Notes under the pieces: generated by a model
Seen by the model: only the letters and a program-made list of their open reading frames with translations
Told to the model about the DNA's origin: nothing
The model's database searches: none
Shown here: in pieces, positions 34,351 through 43,594 of the stretch
How the letters are laid out: every line of letters starts with the position of its first letter
Numbering within the stretch: the stretch's first letter is position 1
DNA from: Kosakonia sp. SMBL-WEM22
GTDB taxonomy: Bacteria; Pseudomonadota; Gammaproteobacteria; Enterobacterales; Enterobacteriaceae
DNA: 64,000 bases
Assembly (NCBI RefSeq): GCF_014490785.1
Contig: NZ_CP051488.1
Span: 3,534,001-3,598,000, forward strand
Reading direction: 5' to 3'
Program-made: the position numbers and the translations under genes

Positions 34351-35366
34351 CACTTACGCCCCGCCGCCAGCAACTTATCCAGCTCACCGCCGCTGGCAAA
34401 ATGGGTTTTCATCACTTCCGGCCAGGAGCCAAACTTATCCTCCACGCGGAACAGCGCGGTCTGCGGGAACTTATCACCCAGCTTTTTCATCACTTCCGGG
34501 TTATTCACGCGGTAGTAGTAATCGGTGATAATGGTCTGCGCCTGCGGCGTGTAGAGCCAGTTGAGATAGGCTTTCGCCGCCTTCTCCGTGCCGTTGGCTT
34601 TCACGTTTTTATCCACCCACGCCACCGGGAACTCGGCGAGGATATTGATCTTCGGCACCACCACTTCAAAGCCCTGCGCTTCATACTGTTTGCGGATGTT
34701 GTTCACTTCCGACTCAAAGGTGATCAGCACATCGCCGAGGCCGCGTTCAACGAAGGTAGTGGTCGCGCCGCGGCCGCCGGTGTCGAATACCTCAACGTTT
34801 TTCAGAAATTGGGTCATAAACTGCGTAGTTTTGGCTTTATCACCGCCGTCAGCCTGATCGGCTGCGCCCCAGGCCGCCAGGTAGGTATAACGAGCGTTGC
34901 CGGAAGTTTTTGGATTCGGGAAGATCAGCTTCACGTCAGAACGCACAAGATCGTTCCAGTCGTGGATATTCTTCGGGTTGCCCTTGCGCACAAGGAACGC
35001 CATCGTCGAGTAGAACGGCGAGCTGTTATTCGGTAAGCGGCTCTGCCAGTTGGCTGGAATCAGCTTGCCTTTGTCGTGCAGGATCTGCACATCCGTCACC
35101 TGGTTGTAGGTGACCACGTCGGCTTTCAGCCCCTGCAAAATCGCCAGCGCCTGTTTCGACGAACCGGCATGGGATTGCTTGATGGTCAGCTTGTCGCCGC
35201 CATTCTCCTGCGCCCACTGCTGCTCAAAAGGCGGGTTTAATGCCGCAAACAGCTCGCGCGAGACATCATACGAGCTGTTGAGCAGTTCCGTTGCCTGTGC
35301 CTGCGCGCTCAACAGCGTCAGCGCTGCCAGCGTTAGATATCCTTTTTTCAGTATGTTAACGGCCAT
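34350..35366 (-). CDS. cysP: CysP, thiosulfate/sulfate-binding protein
   Basis: A 338-residue periplasmic binding protein. Residues 1-25 are a signal peptide (cleavage near AQA/TELL). The body carries the sulfate-binding family stretches SSYDVSRELFAALN and GKTSGNARYTYLAAWG-like segment. First gene of cysPTWA. The 163-bp upstream gap to yfeX is AT-rich (TATATAAAA, TTATAAATAA) and should hold the CysB-dependent promoter; exact sites were not resolved. In K-12 ucpA and the mur genes follow here; they are absent. Confidence 0.97.
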   Translation of the reverse strand: MAVNILKKGYLTLAALTLLSAQAQATELLNSSYDVSRELFAALNPPFEQQWAQENGGDKLTIKQSHAGSSKQALAILQGLKADVVTYNQVTDVQILHDKGKLIPANWQSRLPNNSSPFYSTMAFLVRKGNPKNIHDWNDLVRSDVKLIFPNPKTSGNARYTYLAAWGAADQADGGDKAKTTQFMTQFLKNVEVFDTGGRGATTTFVERGLGDVLITFESEVNNIRKQYEAQGFEVVVPKINILAEFPVAWVDKNVKANGTEKAAKAYLNWLYTPQAQTIITDYYYRVNNPEVMKKLGDKFPQTALFRVEDKFGSWPEVMKTHFASGGELDKLLAAGRK

Positions 35367-35529
35367 TGCGCACCCTTATAAGCTGATCACTCGACGATGT
35401 TCAGTTTATTTATAACGGGAGTGAAAGCAGTAACGGTTTTATATACCAATTGGTGATTTGGAATCAGAAAAGAGTATAAGCAGAAAGGGGTATAAGCCGG
35501 GTGGCCCCGGCCTGATATGACGCGGTTTG

Positions 35530-36429
35530 TTACAGGGCAAAGAGCCTGTCGAGGGCAGGCGCGAAGTAGTAACCACCGGTGACCGGGCGGGTAAAACGCA
35601 GCATGGCGTCGCGCTTGCCATCGCGTTCGCCGAACATGCTCAGTAGCTGCTGCTCAATGTTGTAGAGCCGCGCGCTGTAGGTGCAGAAATAGAGGCCGTG
35701 GGTGCCGCTGGCGGTGCCATACGGCAGACTCTGGCGCACGATCTTCAGCCCCTTGCCCGCCTCTTTCAGATCGACACGCGAAAGATGGGACGTTACCGGG
35801 CGCACATCAGCGTCAATCTCTTCGTTATCCGCTTTGGTGCGCCCGATCATCATCTCCTGATCGCCGACGCTCATGCGATTAAGCTGCTTCAGGTTGTGCT
35901 CCCAGCGCTGCACCATCACGTAGCTGCCGCCCGCGTCGATGCCATCCTGAATAATCGCCACGTCACGGCGTTTCTCTTCGCCAGCCGGGTTCTCGGTACC
36001 GTCGACAAAACCGCTGAGATCGCGATCTTCCACCCAGCGGAAACCGTGCGTCTCCTCGTTCACCTCCAGCGCATCGCCAAAGGCAGCCAGCGCCGCCTGG
36101 GCGACTGAGAAGTTCACATCGTGACGCAGGGAGAGAATATGGATCAGCACATCGTGCTGAGTAGCGGGCGCAAGGCCTTTGCCATAGGCGGGGAAATCTT
36201 TCAGCTCTTCAGCGCCCTGCCCATCGCTCAGTTCACGCCAGACGCGGGCACCAAACGCCACCACCGCGCCGAGCGCCGCGTCGGGGAACTGCAACTGGAA
36301 GTTTGCGAGCTTATCGGCAAACGCACGGCTGCCGGCGCGCAGCGCATCGGCATCCCCTTTTACACTGGCCTCAAGCCAAATTGCCGCACGGCAATGTTCC
36401 GGCAAAATGCCGCTTTGAACCTGGGACAT
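35530..36429 (-). CDS. yfeX: YfeX, Dyp-type heme peroxidase
   Basis: A 299-residue dye-decolourising-type peroxidase. The GxxDG motif is SGFVDGTENP (about residues 140-149), and the proximal heme histidine is in RPVTSHLSRVDLKE (about 215). E. coli YfeX oxidises porphyrinogens; a de-chelatase role was proposed and disputed. Cytoplasmic: there is no signal peptide. The ATG with AGGAG 5 bases upstream is used instead of the GTG one codon before. Confidence 0.94.
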   Translation of the reverse strand: MSQVQSGILPEHCRAAIWLEASVKGDADALRAGSRAFADKLANFQLQFPDAALGAVVAFGARVWRELSDGQGAEELKDFPAYGKGLAPATQHDVLIHILSLRHDVNFSVAQAALAAFGDALEVNEETHGFRWVEDRDLSGFVDGTENPAGEEKRRDVAIIQDGIDAGGSYVMVQRWEHNLKQLNRMSVGDQEMMIGRTKADNEEIDADVRPVTSHLSRVDLKEAGKGLKIVRQSLPYGTASGTHGLYFCTYSARLYNIEQQLLSMFGERDGKRDAMLRFTRPVTGGYYFAPALDRLFAL

Positions 36430-36509
36430 CACATCTCCTGAAAACTGACCACAAAAACGATGCGGTATTGTACCTGTTTTTGGGTCAGTATCAGACTATT
36501 CTGATGCGA

Positions 36510-37085
36510 TTAGCGACGCCAGATGATCTTGCTCACTTTCCAGCTTTTCAGGGTGTCATCCGATGGCATTAAGCCATCCGGGCCGCTCCAGCTGCCGCTG
36601 AAGAGATAGCTGATGTGCTGGCTATCGGGTGCTTTACACTCGATGCCGGAGATATCGGCGTCAGAGGCTTTCACGCAGTTGCCGAATGCTTTGTCATAGA
36701 GCGTGTTGAACGGCGCGCCGATTTTAACCCCTTTCGCGGTGGCAATGTCGGGATCGGTAACATCAATCCGGCTGACGACGCCGTTTTCACCGTTGACCAC
36801 CAGCGCCAACTGCTTCTCTTTCAGCGCTTCGAAATAGCGAACGATGGTGCCTTTCTCAGTTTTCATGCCGCTGCGCAGGTGGTAATCGCCGCCTAACGCG
36901 TCGCCAATCGCCTGTTCATTGAGCGGCGTACTGGCAGTCAGGCCGCCAACGCCCTGCTCGCTGACTTCGGGGGAGGAACCAAACCAGTTCCAGGGATACG
37001 CGGCAGACCAGTTGACGGAGGCGAAAGTCGAGCAGCCGGTTAACGCCAGCGGCAGCGCGATAAAAAACATACGCAGGGGTTTCAT
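36510..37085 (-). CDS. yfeY: YfeY, RpoE-regulated lipoprotein (DUF1131)
   Basis: A 191-residue lipoprotein precursor. The signal peptide ends in the lipobox LTGC (Cys18). The rest matches E. coli YfeY, a member of the sigma-E regulon with no known function. The internal ATG (MKPLRMFF) is chosen over the longer frame, whose 21 extra residues precede the signal peptide. A sigma-E-like promoter lies upstream. Confidence 0.92.
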   Translation of the reverse strand: MKPLRMFFIALPLALTGCSTFASVNWSAAYPWNWFGSSPEVSEQGVGGLTASTPLNEQAIGDALGGDYHLRSGMKTEKGTIVRYFEALKEKQLALVVNGENGVVSRIDVTDPDIATAKGVKIGAPFNTLYDKAFGNCVKASDADISGIECKAPDSQHISYLFSGSWSGPDGLMPSDDTLKSWKVSKIIWRR

Positions 37086-37115
37086 GCACAATTCCTTATA
37101 TTGACCAAACGCCTG

Positions 37116-37143
37116 TTGGAGTGCCGAAAGTGAAAAAAGTGCC
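37116..37143 (-). promoter_or_regulatory. Sigma-E-like promoter of yfeY
   Basis: On the minus strand GGCACTT, 16 bases, then TCCAA resembles the sigma-E consensus GGAACTT-N15/16-TCAAA. It lies 31 bp upstream of the yfeY ATG, consistent with the known sigma-E control of this gene in E. coli. Confidence 0.65.
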
Positions 37144-37166
37144 CTCATCGCAGCGAAAGGTCAGTT

Positions 37167-37592
37167 TCAGTACTCTTCATCTTCAATCAGGCGCTTGCCA
37201 AGATTAACGCTGTCGGTGTGTTCATACCCCAGGCGCTCATACATGCCGATCACCATCTCGTTATCGTCGCGCACCATCAGGTTGATCTTCGGGCAACCGC
37301 GGGCAATCAACTTCTTCTCCAGCCGGCTGAGCAGCGCATTGGCGATGCCGCGACCGCGGAACTCCGGGTGAACGCCCAGGTAGTACGCCGAACCGCGATG
37401 GCCGTCATAACCGCCCATTACCGTTCCCACCACTTCGCCGCCCACCTCTGCCACCAGGAAAAGGCTTACGTCATGATTGACCTTACGCTCAATGTCCATC
37501 TCCGGATCGTTCCACGGGCGCAGCAGTTCACAGCGCTCCCACAGCGTGATCACTTCTTCAAAATCTTCCTGCCGGAAAACACGTATCTCCAT
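37167..37592 (-). CDS. ypeA: YpeA, GNAT acetyltransferase
   Basis: A 141-residue GNAT-fold enzyme, with the acetyl-CoA-binding stretch YLGVHPEFRGRGIANALLSR (about residues 74-93) and C-terminal MYERLGYEHTD. It matches E. coli YpeA; the acceptor substrate is unknown. The start MEIRVFRQEDFEEV matches K-12. Confidence 0.92.
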   Translation of the reverse strand: MEIRVFRQEDFEEVITLWERCELLRPWNDPEMDIERKVNHDVSLFLVAEVGGEVVGTVMGGYDGHRGSAYYLGVHPEFRGRGIANALLSRLEKKLIARGCPKINLMVRDDNEMVIGMYERLGYEHTDSVNLGKRLIEDEEY

Positions 37593-37804
37593 GATGTCCC
37601 CCATCTTTTTCTGCTGTGTAAACGGTGATTATGGCCCGTGGCACGCACTTAGCCAATATCCAGCATCATTGCCGCTGAAAAATGGCATAATGTCACTCTG
37701 TCACGTATTGAAATGAAAAGTAAAACAATAGTTCTTACGGACTGTCGTCACAGCAAACACGATACGCTATAACACCTGCCACCACGGATAACCCATTTCA
37801 GGCT

Positions 37805-38677
37805 ATGAGCACCTTTAAACCATTAAAAACACTCACCTCGCGTCGCCAGATCCTGAAAGCAGGCCTGGCCGCATTAACCTTGTCAGGTATGTCTCGTGCT
37901 ATCGCTAAGGATGAGACACCGCTTAAAACCAGCAACAGCCACAGCAAACCTAAAGCGAAAAAAGCAGGCGCAAAGCGCATCGTGATGCTTGATCCCGGTC
38001 ACGGCGGGATTGATACCGGCGCGATTGGCCACAACGGCTCGAAAGAGAAGCATGTGGTGCTGGCGATTGCCAAAAACGTCCGGGCGCAGTTGCGCGCGCG
38101 CGGCATTGATGCCCGCCTGACGCGCACCAGCGATAAGTTCATCCCCCTTTACGACCGCGTCGAGATTGCCCATCAACATGGCGCAGATCTCTTTATGTCG
38201 ATTCACGCCGATGGCTTTACCAACCCGAATGCCGCGGGCGCGTCGGTATTTGCCCTCTCCAATCGCGGGGCAAGTAGCGCGATGGCGAAGTATCTCTCCG
38301 ATAAAGAGAACGCCGTGGATGAACTGGCGGGCAAAAAAGCGCGGGATAAGGATCATCTGCTCCAGCAGGTGCTGTTTGATTTGGTGCAGACGGATACCAT
38401 CAAAAACAGCCTGACGCTCGGCTCGCATATCATTAAACAGATCAAGCCGGTGCACCGCCTGCACAGCCGCAATACCGAGCAGGCGGCGTTTGTGGTGCTA
38501 AAATCTCCGTCTATTCCATCGGTGCTGGTTGAGACCTCGTTTATTACCAACCCGGCAGAGGAGAAGCTGCTCGGCACCGCCGCATTTCGCCAGAAGATCG
38601 CCACCGCCATCACCGATGGTGTCATGAGCTACTTTAGCTGGTTCGATAATCACAAAGCCCATACGAAGAGGCGCTGA
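37805..38677 (+). CDS. amiA: AmiA, N-acetylmuramoyl-L-alanine amidase (Tat-exported)
   Basis: A 290-residue periplasmic zinc amidase that cleaves peptide stems from murein during daughter-cell separation, activated by EnvC. The twin-arginine signal TSRRQILKAGLAAL lies at about residues 11-24. The Amidase_3 domain starts at about 60 with DPGHGGIDTGAIG (first Zn ligand) and contains SIHADGF. Its stop overlaps the hemF start by one base (TGATG). Confidence 0.97.
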   Translation: MSTFKPLKTLTSRRQILKAGLAALTLSGMSRAIAKDETPLKTSNSHSKPKAKKAGAKRIVMLDPGHGGIDTGAIGHNGSKEKHVVLAIAKNVRAQLRARGIDARLTRTSDKFIPLYDRVEIAHQHGADLFMSIHADGFTNPNAAGASVFALSNRGASSAMAKYLSDKENAVDELAGKKARDKDHLLQQVLFDLVQTDTIKNSLTLGSHIIKQIKPVHRLHSRNTEQAAFVVLKSPSIPSVLVETSFITNPAEEKLLGTAAFRQKIATAITDGVMSYFSWFDNHKAHTKRR

Positions 38678-39579
38678 TGAGCACTCCTGATGTAGACCCG
38701 GTAAAAAACGCCCTGCTCGCCCTGCAGGACGCTATCTGCGCGAAGCTGGCGGCAATCGACGGCGGCACTTTTATTGAAGATGCCTGGCAGCGTGAAGCGG
38801 GCGGCGGTGGACGCAGCCGCGTGCTGCGCGACGGCAGCGTGTTTGAACAGGCGGGAGTGAACTTCTCCCATGTTCACGGCGATGCGATGCCCGCCTCCGC
38901 CACCGCACATCGCCCGGAGCTGGCGGGGCGCAGTTTCGAAGCGATGGGGGTCTCGCTGGTGGTGCACCCGCGCAACCCCTATGTGCCGACCAGCCACGCC
39001 AACGTGCGCTTTTTTATCGCCCAGAAGCCGGATGCCGATCCGGTGTGGTGGTTCGGCGGCGGTTTCGATATGACGCCCTACTACGGCTTCGAAGAGGATG
39101 CCATACACTGGCACCGCACCGCTCGCGATCTCTGCCAGCCCTTCGGCGAAGAGGTCTACCCGCGTTATAAAAAGTGGTGCGATGACTACTTCTATCTCAA
39201 GCATCGCGACGAGCAGCGCGGCGTCGGCGGGCTCTTTTTTGACGATCTTAACACGCCGGATTTTGACCACTGTTTCGACTTTATGCGCGCGGTGGGCGAA
39301 GGCTATACCGACGCCTACCTGCCGATTGTCGAACGGCGTAAAAACACGCCGTGGGGCGAGCGCGAGCGCGATTTCCAGCTCTACCGCCGCGGGCGCTACG
39401 TGGAGTTTAATCTGGTATGGGATCGCGGGACGCTGTTCGGCCTGCAAACCGGCGGGCGCACCGAGTCGATTTTGATGTCGATGCCGCCGCTGGTGCGCTG
39501 GGAATACAATTACCAGCCCGCCGAAGGCAGCCCCGAAGCAGCGCTCAGCGAATTTATAAAAGTTCGCGATTGGGTGTGA
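38677..39579 (+). CDS. hemF: HemF, oxygen-dependent coproporphyrinogen III oxidase
   Basis: A 300-residue cytoplasmic heme-synthesis enzyme. Family stretches include GGGGRSRVLRDGSVFEQAGV, NPYVPTSHANVRFF and the C-terminal GGRTESILMSMPPLVRW. Coupled to amiA by a one-base overlap. In K-12 the eut operon follows; here a gene-free repeat region does. Confidence 0.97.
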   Translation: MSTPDVDPVKNALLALQDAICAKLAAIDGGTFIEDAWQREAGGGGRSRVLRDGSVFEQAGVNFSHVHGDAMPASATAHRPELAGRSFEAMGVSLVVHPRNPYVPTSHANVRFFIAQKPDADPVWWFGGGFDMTPYYGFEEDAIHWHRTARDLCQPFGEEVYPRYKKWCDDYFYLKHRDEQRGVGGLFFDDLNTPDFDHCFDFMRAVGEGYTDAYLPIVERRKNTPWGERERDFQLYRRGRYVEFNLVWDRGTLFGLQTGGRTESILMSMPPLVRWEYNYQPAEGSPEAALSEFIKVRDWV

Positions 39580-39589
39580 CGTTGACGTT

Positions 39590-39624
39590 GTAGGCCGGAT
39601 TAGGCGCAGCCGCCATCCGGCAAT
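39590..39624. repeat. REP element after hemF
   Basis: GTAGGCCGGATTAGGCG, a short loop and the complementary CGCCATCCGGC form a standard palindromic REP unit 10 bp beyond hemF. Confidence 0.8.
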
Positions 39625-39641
39625 CGGGTTACCACAGTGGA

Positions 39642-39930
39642 ATGGTTCCGTTCACCATGCGTTCGGGAGTTTCATTAATCTCTTATGCGGTGAACGGGAC
39701 AAGGGAAGCGGCCGCGCTCCCCTTGTCAATCCCCGCGGCCCCGCGAGGAAATCGGTGCTTCGCACTGCGCTCACCTCCCGCGTGCCTGACTGCGGCCGGC
39801 TCGACTCGACATCCTGTCTCGGTTCGCCTCTGTCCGCCATCCATGGCGTCCAGACCTTGTCATTCACGCTTCGGTTCGCCGATTTCAGCGGGGACACAAC
39901 ACCCTCGCTGTGAGACCTGAGGTAAAGGAA
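39642..39930. repeat. Unclassified palindrome-rich element between hemF and maeB
   Basis: About 290 bp, GC-rich, no convincing gene. It holds GTTCCGTTCACC paired with GGTGAACGGGAC at its left, and a 30-bp near-palindrome (39698-39727; GACAAGGG ... CCCTTGTC around a GCGGCCGC core). It is flanked by a REP on the left and a large REP pair on the right. It looks like a dispersed non-coding repeat, but only one copy is in this window and the boundaries are approximate. Confidence 0.5.
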
Positions 39931-39951
39931 AGTCGGAGTTGCTGGAACCGC

Positions 39952-40036
39952 GTAGGCCGGATAAGCGTTTACGCGCCATCCGGCATTATGTGAGCGGCAT
40001 TGATTGCCGGATGGCGCTAACGCTTATCCGGCCTAC
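39952..40036. repeat. REP pair (BIME) upstream of the maeB 3' end
   Basis: The outer arms GTAGGCCGGATAAGCG and CGCTTATCCGGCCTAC are perfectly complementary over 16 bp, with inner GCCATCCGGC/GCCGGATGGC. It probably protects the 3' end of the maeB message, which stops 21 bp away. Confidence 0.88.
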
Positions 40037-40056
40037 CAAACCCATACTGCTGAAGC

Positions 40057-42336
40057 TTACAACGGCGCGGTCTGCGCCTCGACCACCGCTAACGCCACCA
40101 TATTGACGATTCGCCGCACGGAGGCAATCGGCGTCAACACATGTACCGGCTTCGCCACGCCCATCAACACCGGCCCGACGGTCACCCCTTCGGCGCTGGA
40201 GACGCGCAGCAGGTTATAGCTGATTCGCGCGGCTTCGACGTTCGGCATAATCAGGATATTCGCCGTCCCCTTCAGCGGGCTGTCGGGCATTCTGTCCTGA
40301 CGAATCGACTCATCCAGCGCCGCATCGCCGTGCATCTCGCCGTCAATCATCAACTCCGGCGCGCGCTCGCGCACCAGCGCTAAGGTCTCACGCATCTTCA
40401 CCGCCGCTGGCGCATTGGATGAGCCGTACTGGGAGTGTGAAAGCAGGGCCACGCGCGGTTCAATGCCGAAACGGCGCACCGTCTCCGCCGCCAGCAGGGT
40501 GATCTCTGCCAGCTGATCGGCGCTCGGATCTTCGTTCACGTAGGTGTCGGCGATAAAGGTGTTGCCGCTTGGCAGCAGCAGCGCATTCATCGCGCCTGCG
40601 GCATGTACGCTCTCGCGATAACCAAAGATGTCGCGCACCACGCTGAAGTGCTCATGGTATTCGCCAATGGTGCCGCAGATCATCGCATCCGCTTCACCGC
40701 GATGGACCATGATGGCGCCAATCACCGTGGTGTTAGCAATTACCGCGCGCTGCGCCTGCTCCTGGGTTACGCCACGGCGCTTCATGATGTTGAAGTACTC
40801 CGTCCAGTACTCTTTAAAGCGCGGGTCGGACTCGTTATTCACAATCTCGAAATCTGCCCCGGCGCGAATTTGCAGCCCCAGCTTCTGAATGCGCATCTCA
40901 ATCACGCTCGGACGACCAATCAGGATCGGCTTTGCCAGCCCCAGCGTCACCAGCTCCTGGGTAGCATGCAGTACGCGCGGCTCCTCCCCTTCCGTCAGCA
41001 CTACGCGTTTTGGCGCGCTGCGGGCCTGGGAGAAGATCGGCTTCATAAACAGGTTCGTTTTGTAGACAAATTCGGCGAGCTTATCGACATAGGCGTCGAA
41101 ATCGCTAATCGGTCGCGTCGCCACGCCGGACTCCATCGCCGCTTTTGCCACCGCCGGCGCGATTTTGACAATCAAACGCGGGTCGAAGGGTTTCGGGATC
41201 AGGTAATCAGGCCCAAAGCTGAGATCCTGATCGCCATAGGCCGAGGCCACCACTTCGCTCTGTTCAGCGTGCGCCAGCTCGGCAATGGCATGCACCGCCG
41301 CCAGCTTCATCTCTTCGTTGATCGCCGTTGCGCCAACATCGAGCGCGCCACGGAAGATAAAGGGGAAGCAGAGCACGTTGTTGACCTGGTTGGGATAGTC
41401 CGAACGGCCGGTGCAGATGATCGCATCCGGGCGCACTGATTTTGCCAGATCCGGCAGGATCTCCGGCTCCGGGTTCGCCAGCGCCAGGATCAGCGGCTGG
41501 CGCGCCATCTCTTTCACCATCTCTGGGGTCAGCACTTTTGGCCCGGAGCAGCCGAGGAAGATATCCGCACCGGCCACCACTTCCGCCAGCGTACGTTTGC
41601 CGTTGTCCTCCACCGCATAGGCAGCTTTGGTCTCTGCCATGTTTGGCTCACGGTCTTTGTAGATCACCCCTTTCGAGTCGCAGACCACAATGTTGTGTTT
41701 CTGCATCCCGAGCACCACCAGCAGGTTCATACAGGCGATGGCTGCCGCACCCGCGCCAGAAACCACCATGCGCACGTCAGAGAGGTTCTTCTCTACCACC
41801 CGAAGACCGTTGAGAATGGCGGCGGTGCTGATAATTGCCGTGCCGTGCTGATCGTCATGGAACACCGGAATGTTCATGCGCTCACGCAGTTTCGCCTCAA
41901 TGTAGAAGCACTCCGGCGCTTTAATATCTTCCAGATTAATGCCGCCGAAGGTTGGCTCCAGCGCGGCAACCACGTCGATCAGTTTGTCGGGATCCTGCTC
42001 GTCAACTTCGATATCGAATACATCAATACCGGCGAATTTCTTAAACAGAACACCTTTGCCCTCCATCACCGGCTTCCCGGCGAGCGCGCCGATATTACCA
42101 AGGCCGAGCACCGCGGTGCCGTTGGAGATAACGGCCACCAGATTGCCGCGCGCAGTGTATTTGTAGGCTGCCAGCGGGTCTTTCTCAATTTCCAGACAGG
42201 GTGCGGCCACACCGGGCGAGTACGCCAGCGCCAGGTCGCGCTGCGTCGCCAGCGGTTTGGTAGGGGAGACCTGAATCTTACCCGGGCGGGGAAACTCGTG
42301 AAAATCGAGGGCACTCTGTTTTAATTGGTCGTCCAT
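40057..42336 (-). CDS. maeB: MaeB, NADP+-dependent malic enzyme
   Basis: A 759-residue enzyme converting malate to pyruvate and CO2 with NADPH formation. The N-terminal malic-enzyme domain (about residues 15-430; PVFHDDQHGTAIISTAAILN, VVSGAGAAAIA nucleotide site) is followed by a phosphotransacetylase-like regulatory domain (about 430-755) that binds acetyl-CoA. It is divergent from talA across 286 bp. It is cytosolic, and full length for the family. Confidence 0.97.
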   Translation of the reverse strand: MDDQLKQSALDFHEFPRPGKIQVSPTKPLATQRDLALAYSPGVAAPCLEIEKDPLAAYKYTARGNLVAVISNGTAVLGLGNIGALAGKPVMEGKGVLFKKFAGIDVFDIEVDEQDPDKLIDVVAALEPTFGGINLEDIKAPECFYIEAKLRERMNIPVFHDDQHGTAIISTAAILNGLRVVEKNLSDVRMVVSGAGAAAIACMNLLVVLGMQKHNIVVCDSKGVIYKDREPNMAETKAAYAVEDNGKRTLAEVVAGADIFLGCSGPKVLTPEMVKEMARQPLILALANPEPEILPDLAKSVRPDAIICTGRSDYPNQVNNVLCFPFIFRGALDVGATAINEEMKLAAVHAIAELAHAEQSEVVASAYGDQDLSFGPDYLIPKPFDPRLIVKIAPAVAKAAMESGVATRPISDFDAYVDKLAEFVYKTNLFMKPIFSQARSAPKRVVLTEGEEPRVLHATQELVTLGLAKPILIGRPSVIEMRIQKLGLQIRAGADFEIVNNESDPRFKEYWTEYFNIMKRRGVTQEQAQRAVIANTTVIGAIMVHRGEADAMICGTIGEYHEHFSVVRDIFGYRESVHAAGAMNALLLPSGNTFIADTYVNEDPSADQLAEITLLAAETVRRFGIEPRVALLSHSQYGSSNAPAAVKMRETLALVRERAPELMIDGEMHGDAALDESIRQDRMPDSPLKGTANILIMPNVEAARISYNLLRVSSAEGVTVGPVLMGVAKPVHVLTPIASVRRIVNMVALAVVEAQTAPL

Positions 42337-42622
42337 TAGATGTTCCTTTCACGTTGCTTTCAGCGTCAAGAGTGTTAACGCGTGATGACACTCCAATGCA
42401 CCGACCAGTATGGCCTTTGTCGGCAGCATAAACTTTGAAGGTCGCCATACTCTGGCCATCGCATCAACAAAACCGTTACGTATATCTCCCATCTTTGTTA
42501 CCTGTCGCAAAACCCCGTAAAGGGCTGCATCTGCTATGCTTTTTTGTTATGCAGCTCTCATCCTGACAACAGCGCGATGCGACGCGCGTAAATAAAACAT
42601 TGCTTTTTAAGGAGTTATCTTC

Positions 42623-43573
42623 ATGAATTATTTAGACGGCCTGAAACAGTTCACCACCGTCGTGGCGGACAGCGGCGACATCGAATCCATTCGCCATTAC
42701 CAGCCGGAAGATGCCACCACCAACCCCTCTCTGCTGCTGAAGGCCGCTGGGCTTGGGCACTTTTCCCACCTGGTCGACGACGCGCTGGAGTATGGTAAAG
42801 CGCGCGGCAAAACCCAGGAGCAGCAGGTCGCGGAAGCGAGCGACAAACTGGCGGTCAATATCGGTGCGGAAATTCTGAAAAGCATTCCGGGCCGCGTCTC
42901 CACTGAAGTCGACGCGCGTCTCTCCTATGACAAAGAGAAGAGCATTGCCAAAGCGCGCCGCATCGTTGAGCTCTACCAGGAGCAGGGGATCGATAAGTCA
43001 CGCATTCTGATCAAACTCGCCTCCACCTGGGAAGGCATCCGCGCGGCAGAAGAGCTGCAAAAAGAGGGTATCGACTGTAACCTGACGCTGCTCTTCTCTT
43101 TCGCGCAGGCGCGTGCCTGTGCTGAAGCGGGCGTCTATCTGATTTCGCCCTTCGTCGGGCGCATCTACGACTGGTACAACGACCGCAAACCGATGGACCC
43201 GTATGTGGTGGATGAAGACCCAGGCGTGAAATCGGTGCGCAATATCTATGACTACTACAAACAGCACCGCTACGAGACCATCGTGATGGGTGCCAGCTTC
43301 CGCCGCGTCGAGCAGATCCTTGCTCTTGCCGGCTGTGACCGTCTCACCATCTCGCCTGCCTTACTGCAAGAGTTGCAGGAGCATGAAGGCACCGTCGAGC
43401 GCAAACTGGTGCCGTCCACCCAGACCTTCTCACGTCAGGCGAAAATGACCGAAGCGGAGTTCCGCTGGGAACATAACCTCGACCCGATGGCGGTTGAGAA
43501 ACTCTCTGACGGCATCCGCCAGTTCGCTGTCGACCAGCGCAAACTCGAAGATCTGCTTGCTGCCAAACTTTAA
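42623..43573 (+). CDS. talA: TalA, transaldolase A
   Basis: A 316-residue pentose-phosphate enzyme transferring dihydroxyacetone units. The Schiff-base lysine is in RILIKLASTWEGIRAA (about residue 130), with DATTNPSLLLKAA near the N-terminus and SPFVGRIYDWY downstream. It precedes tktB by 21 bp, and the pair forms an operon as in K-12. Confidence 0.97.
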   Translation: MNYLDGLKQFTTVVADSGDIESIRHYQPEDATTNPSLLLKAAGLGHFSHLVDDALEYGKARGKTQEQQVAEASDKLAVNIGAEILKSIPGRVSTEVDARLSYDKEKSIAKARRIVELYQEQGIDKSRILIKLASTWEGIRAAEELQKEGIDCNLTLLFSFAQARACAEAGVYLISPFVGRIYDWYNDRKPMDPYVVDEDPGVKSVRNIYDYYKQHRYETIVMGASFRRVEQILALAGCDRLTISPALLQELQEHEGTVERKLVPSTQTFSRQAKMTEAEFRWEHNLDPMAVEKLSDGIRQFAVDQRKLEDLLAAKL

Positions 43574-43594
43574 TTTTTTGCCACGGAGTGAACT

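Noticed and set aside
39642..39920. Open frames of 81-92 codons in the hemF-maeB element
   Set aside because: Both strands are open over a palindromic non-coding repeat; there is no ribosome site or family resemblance.
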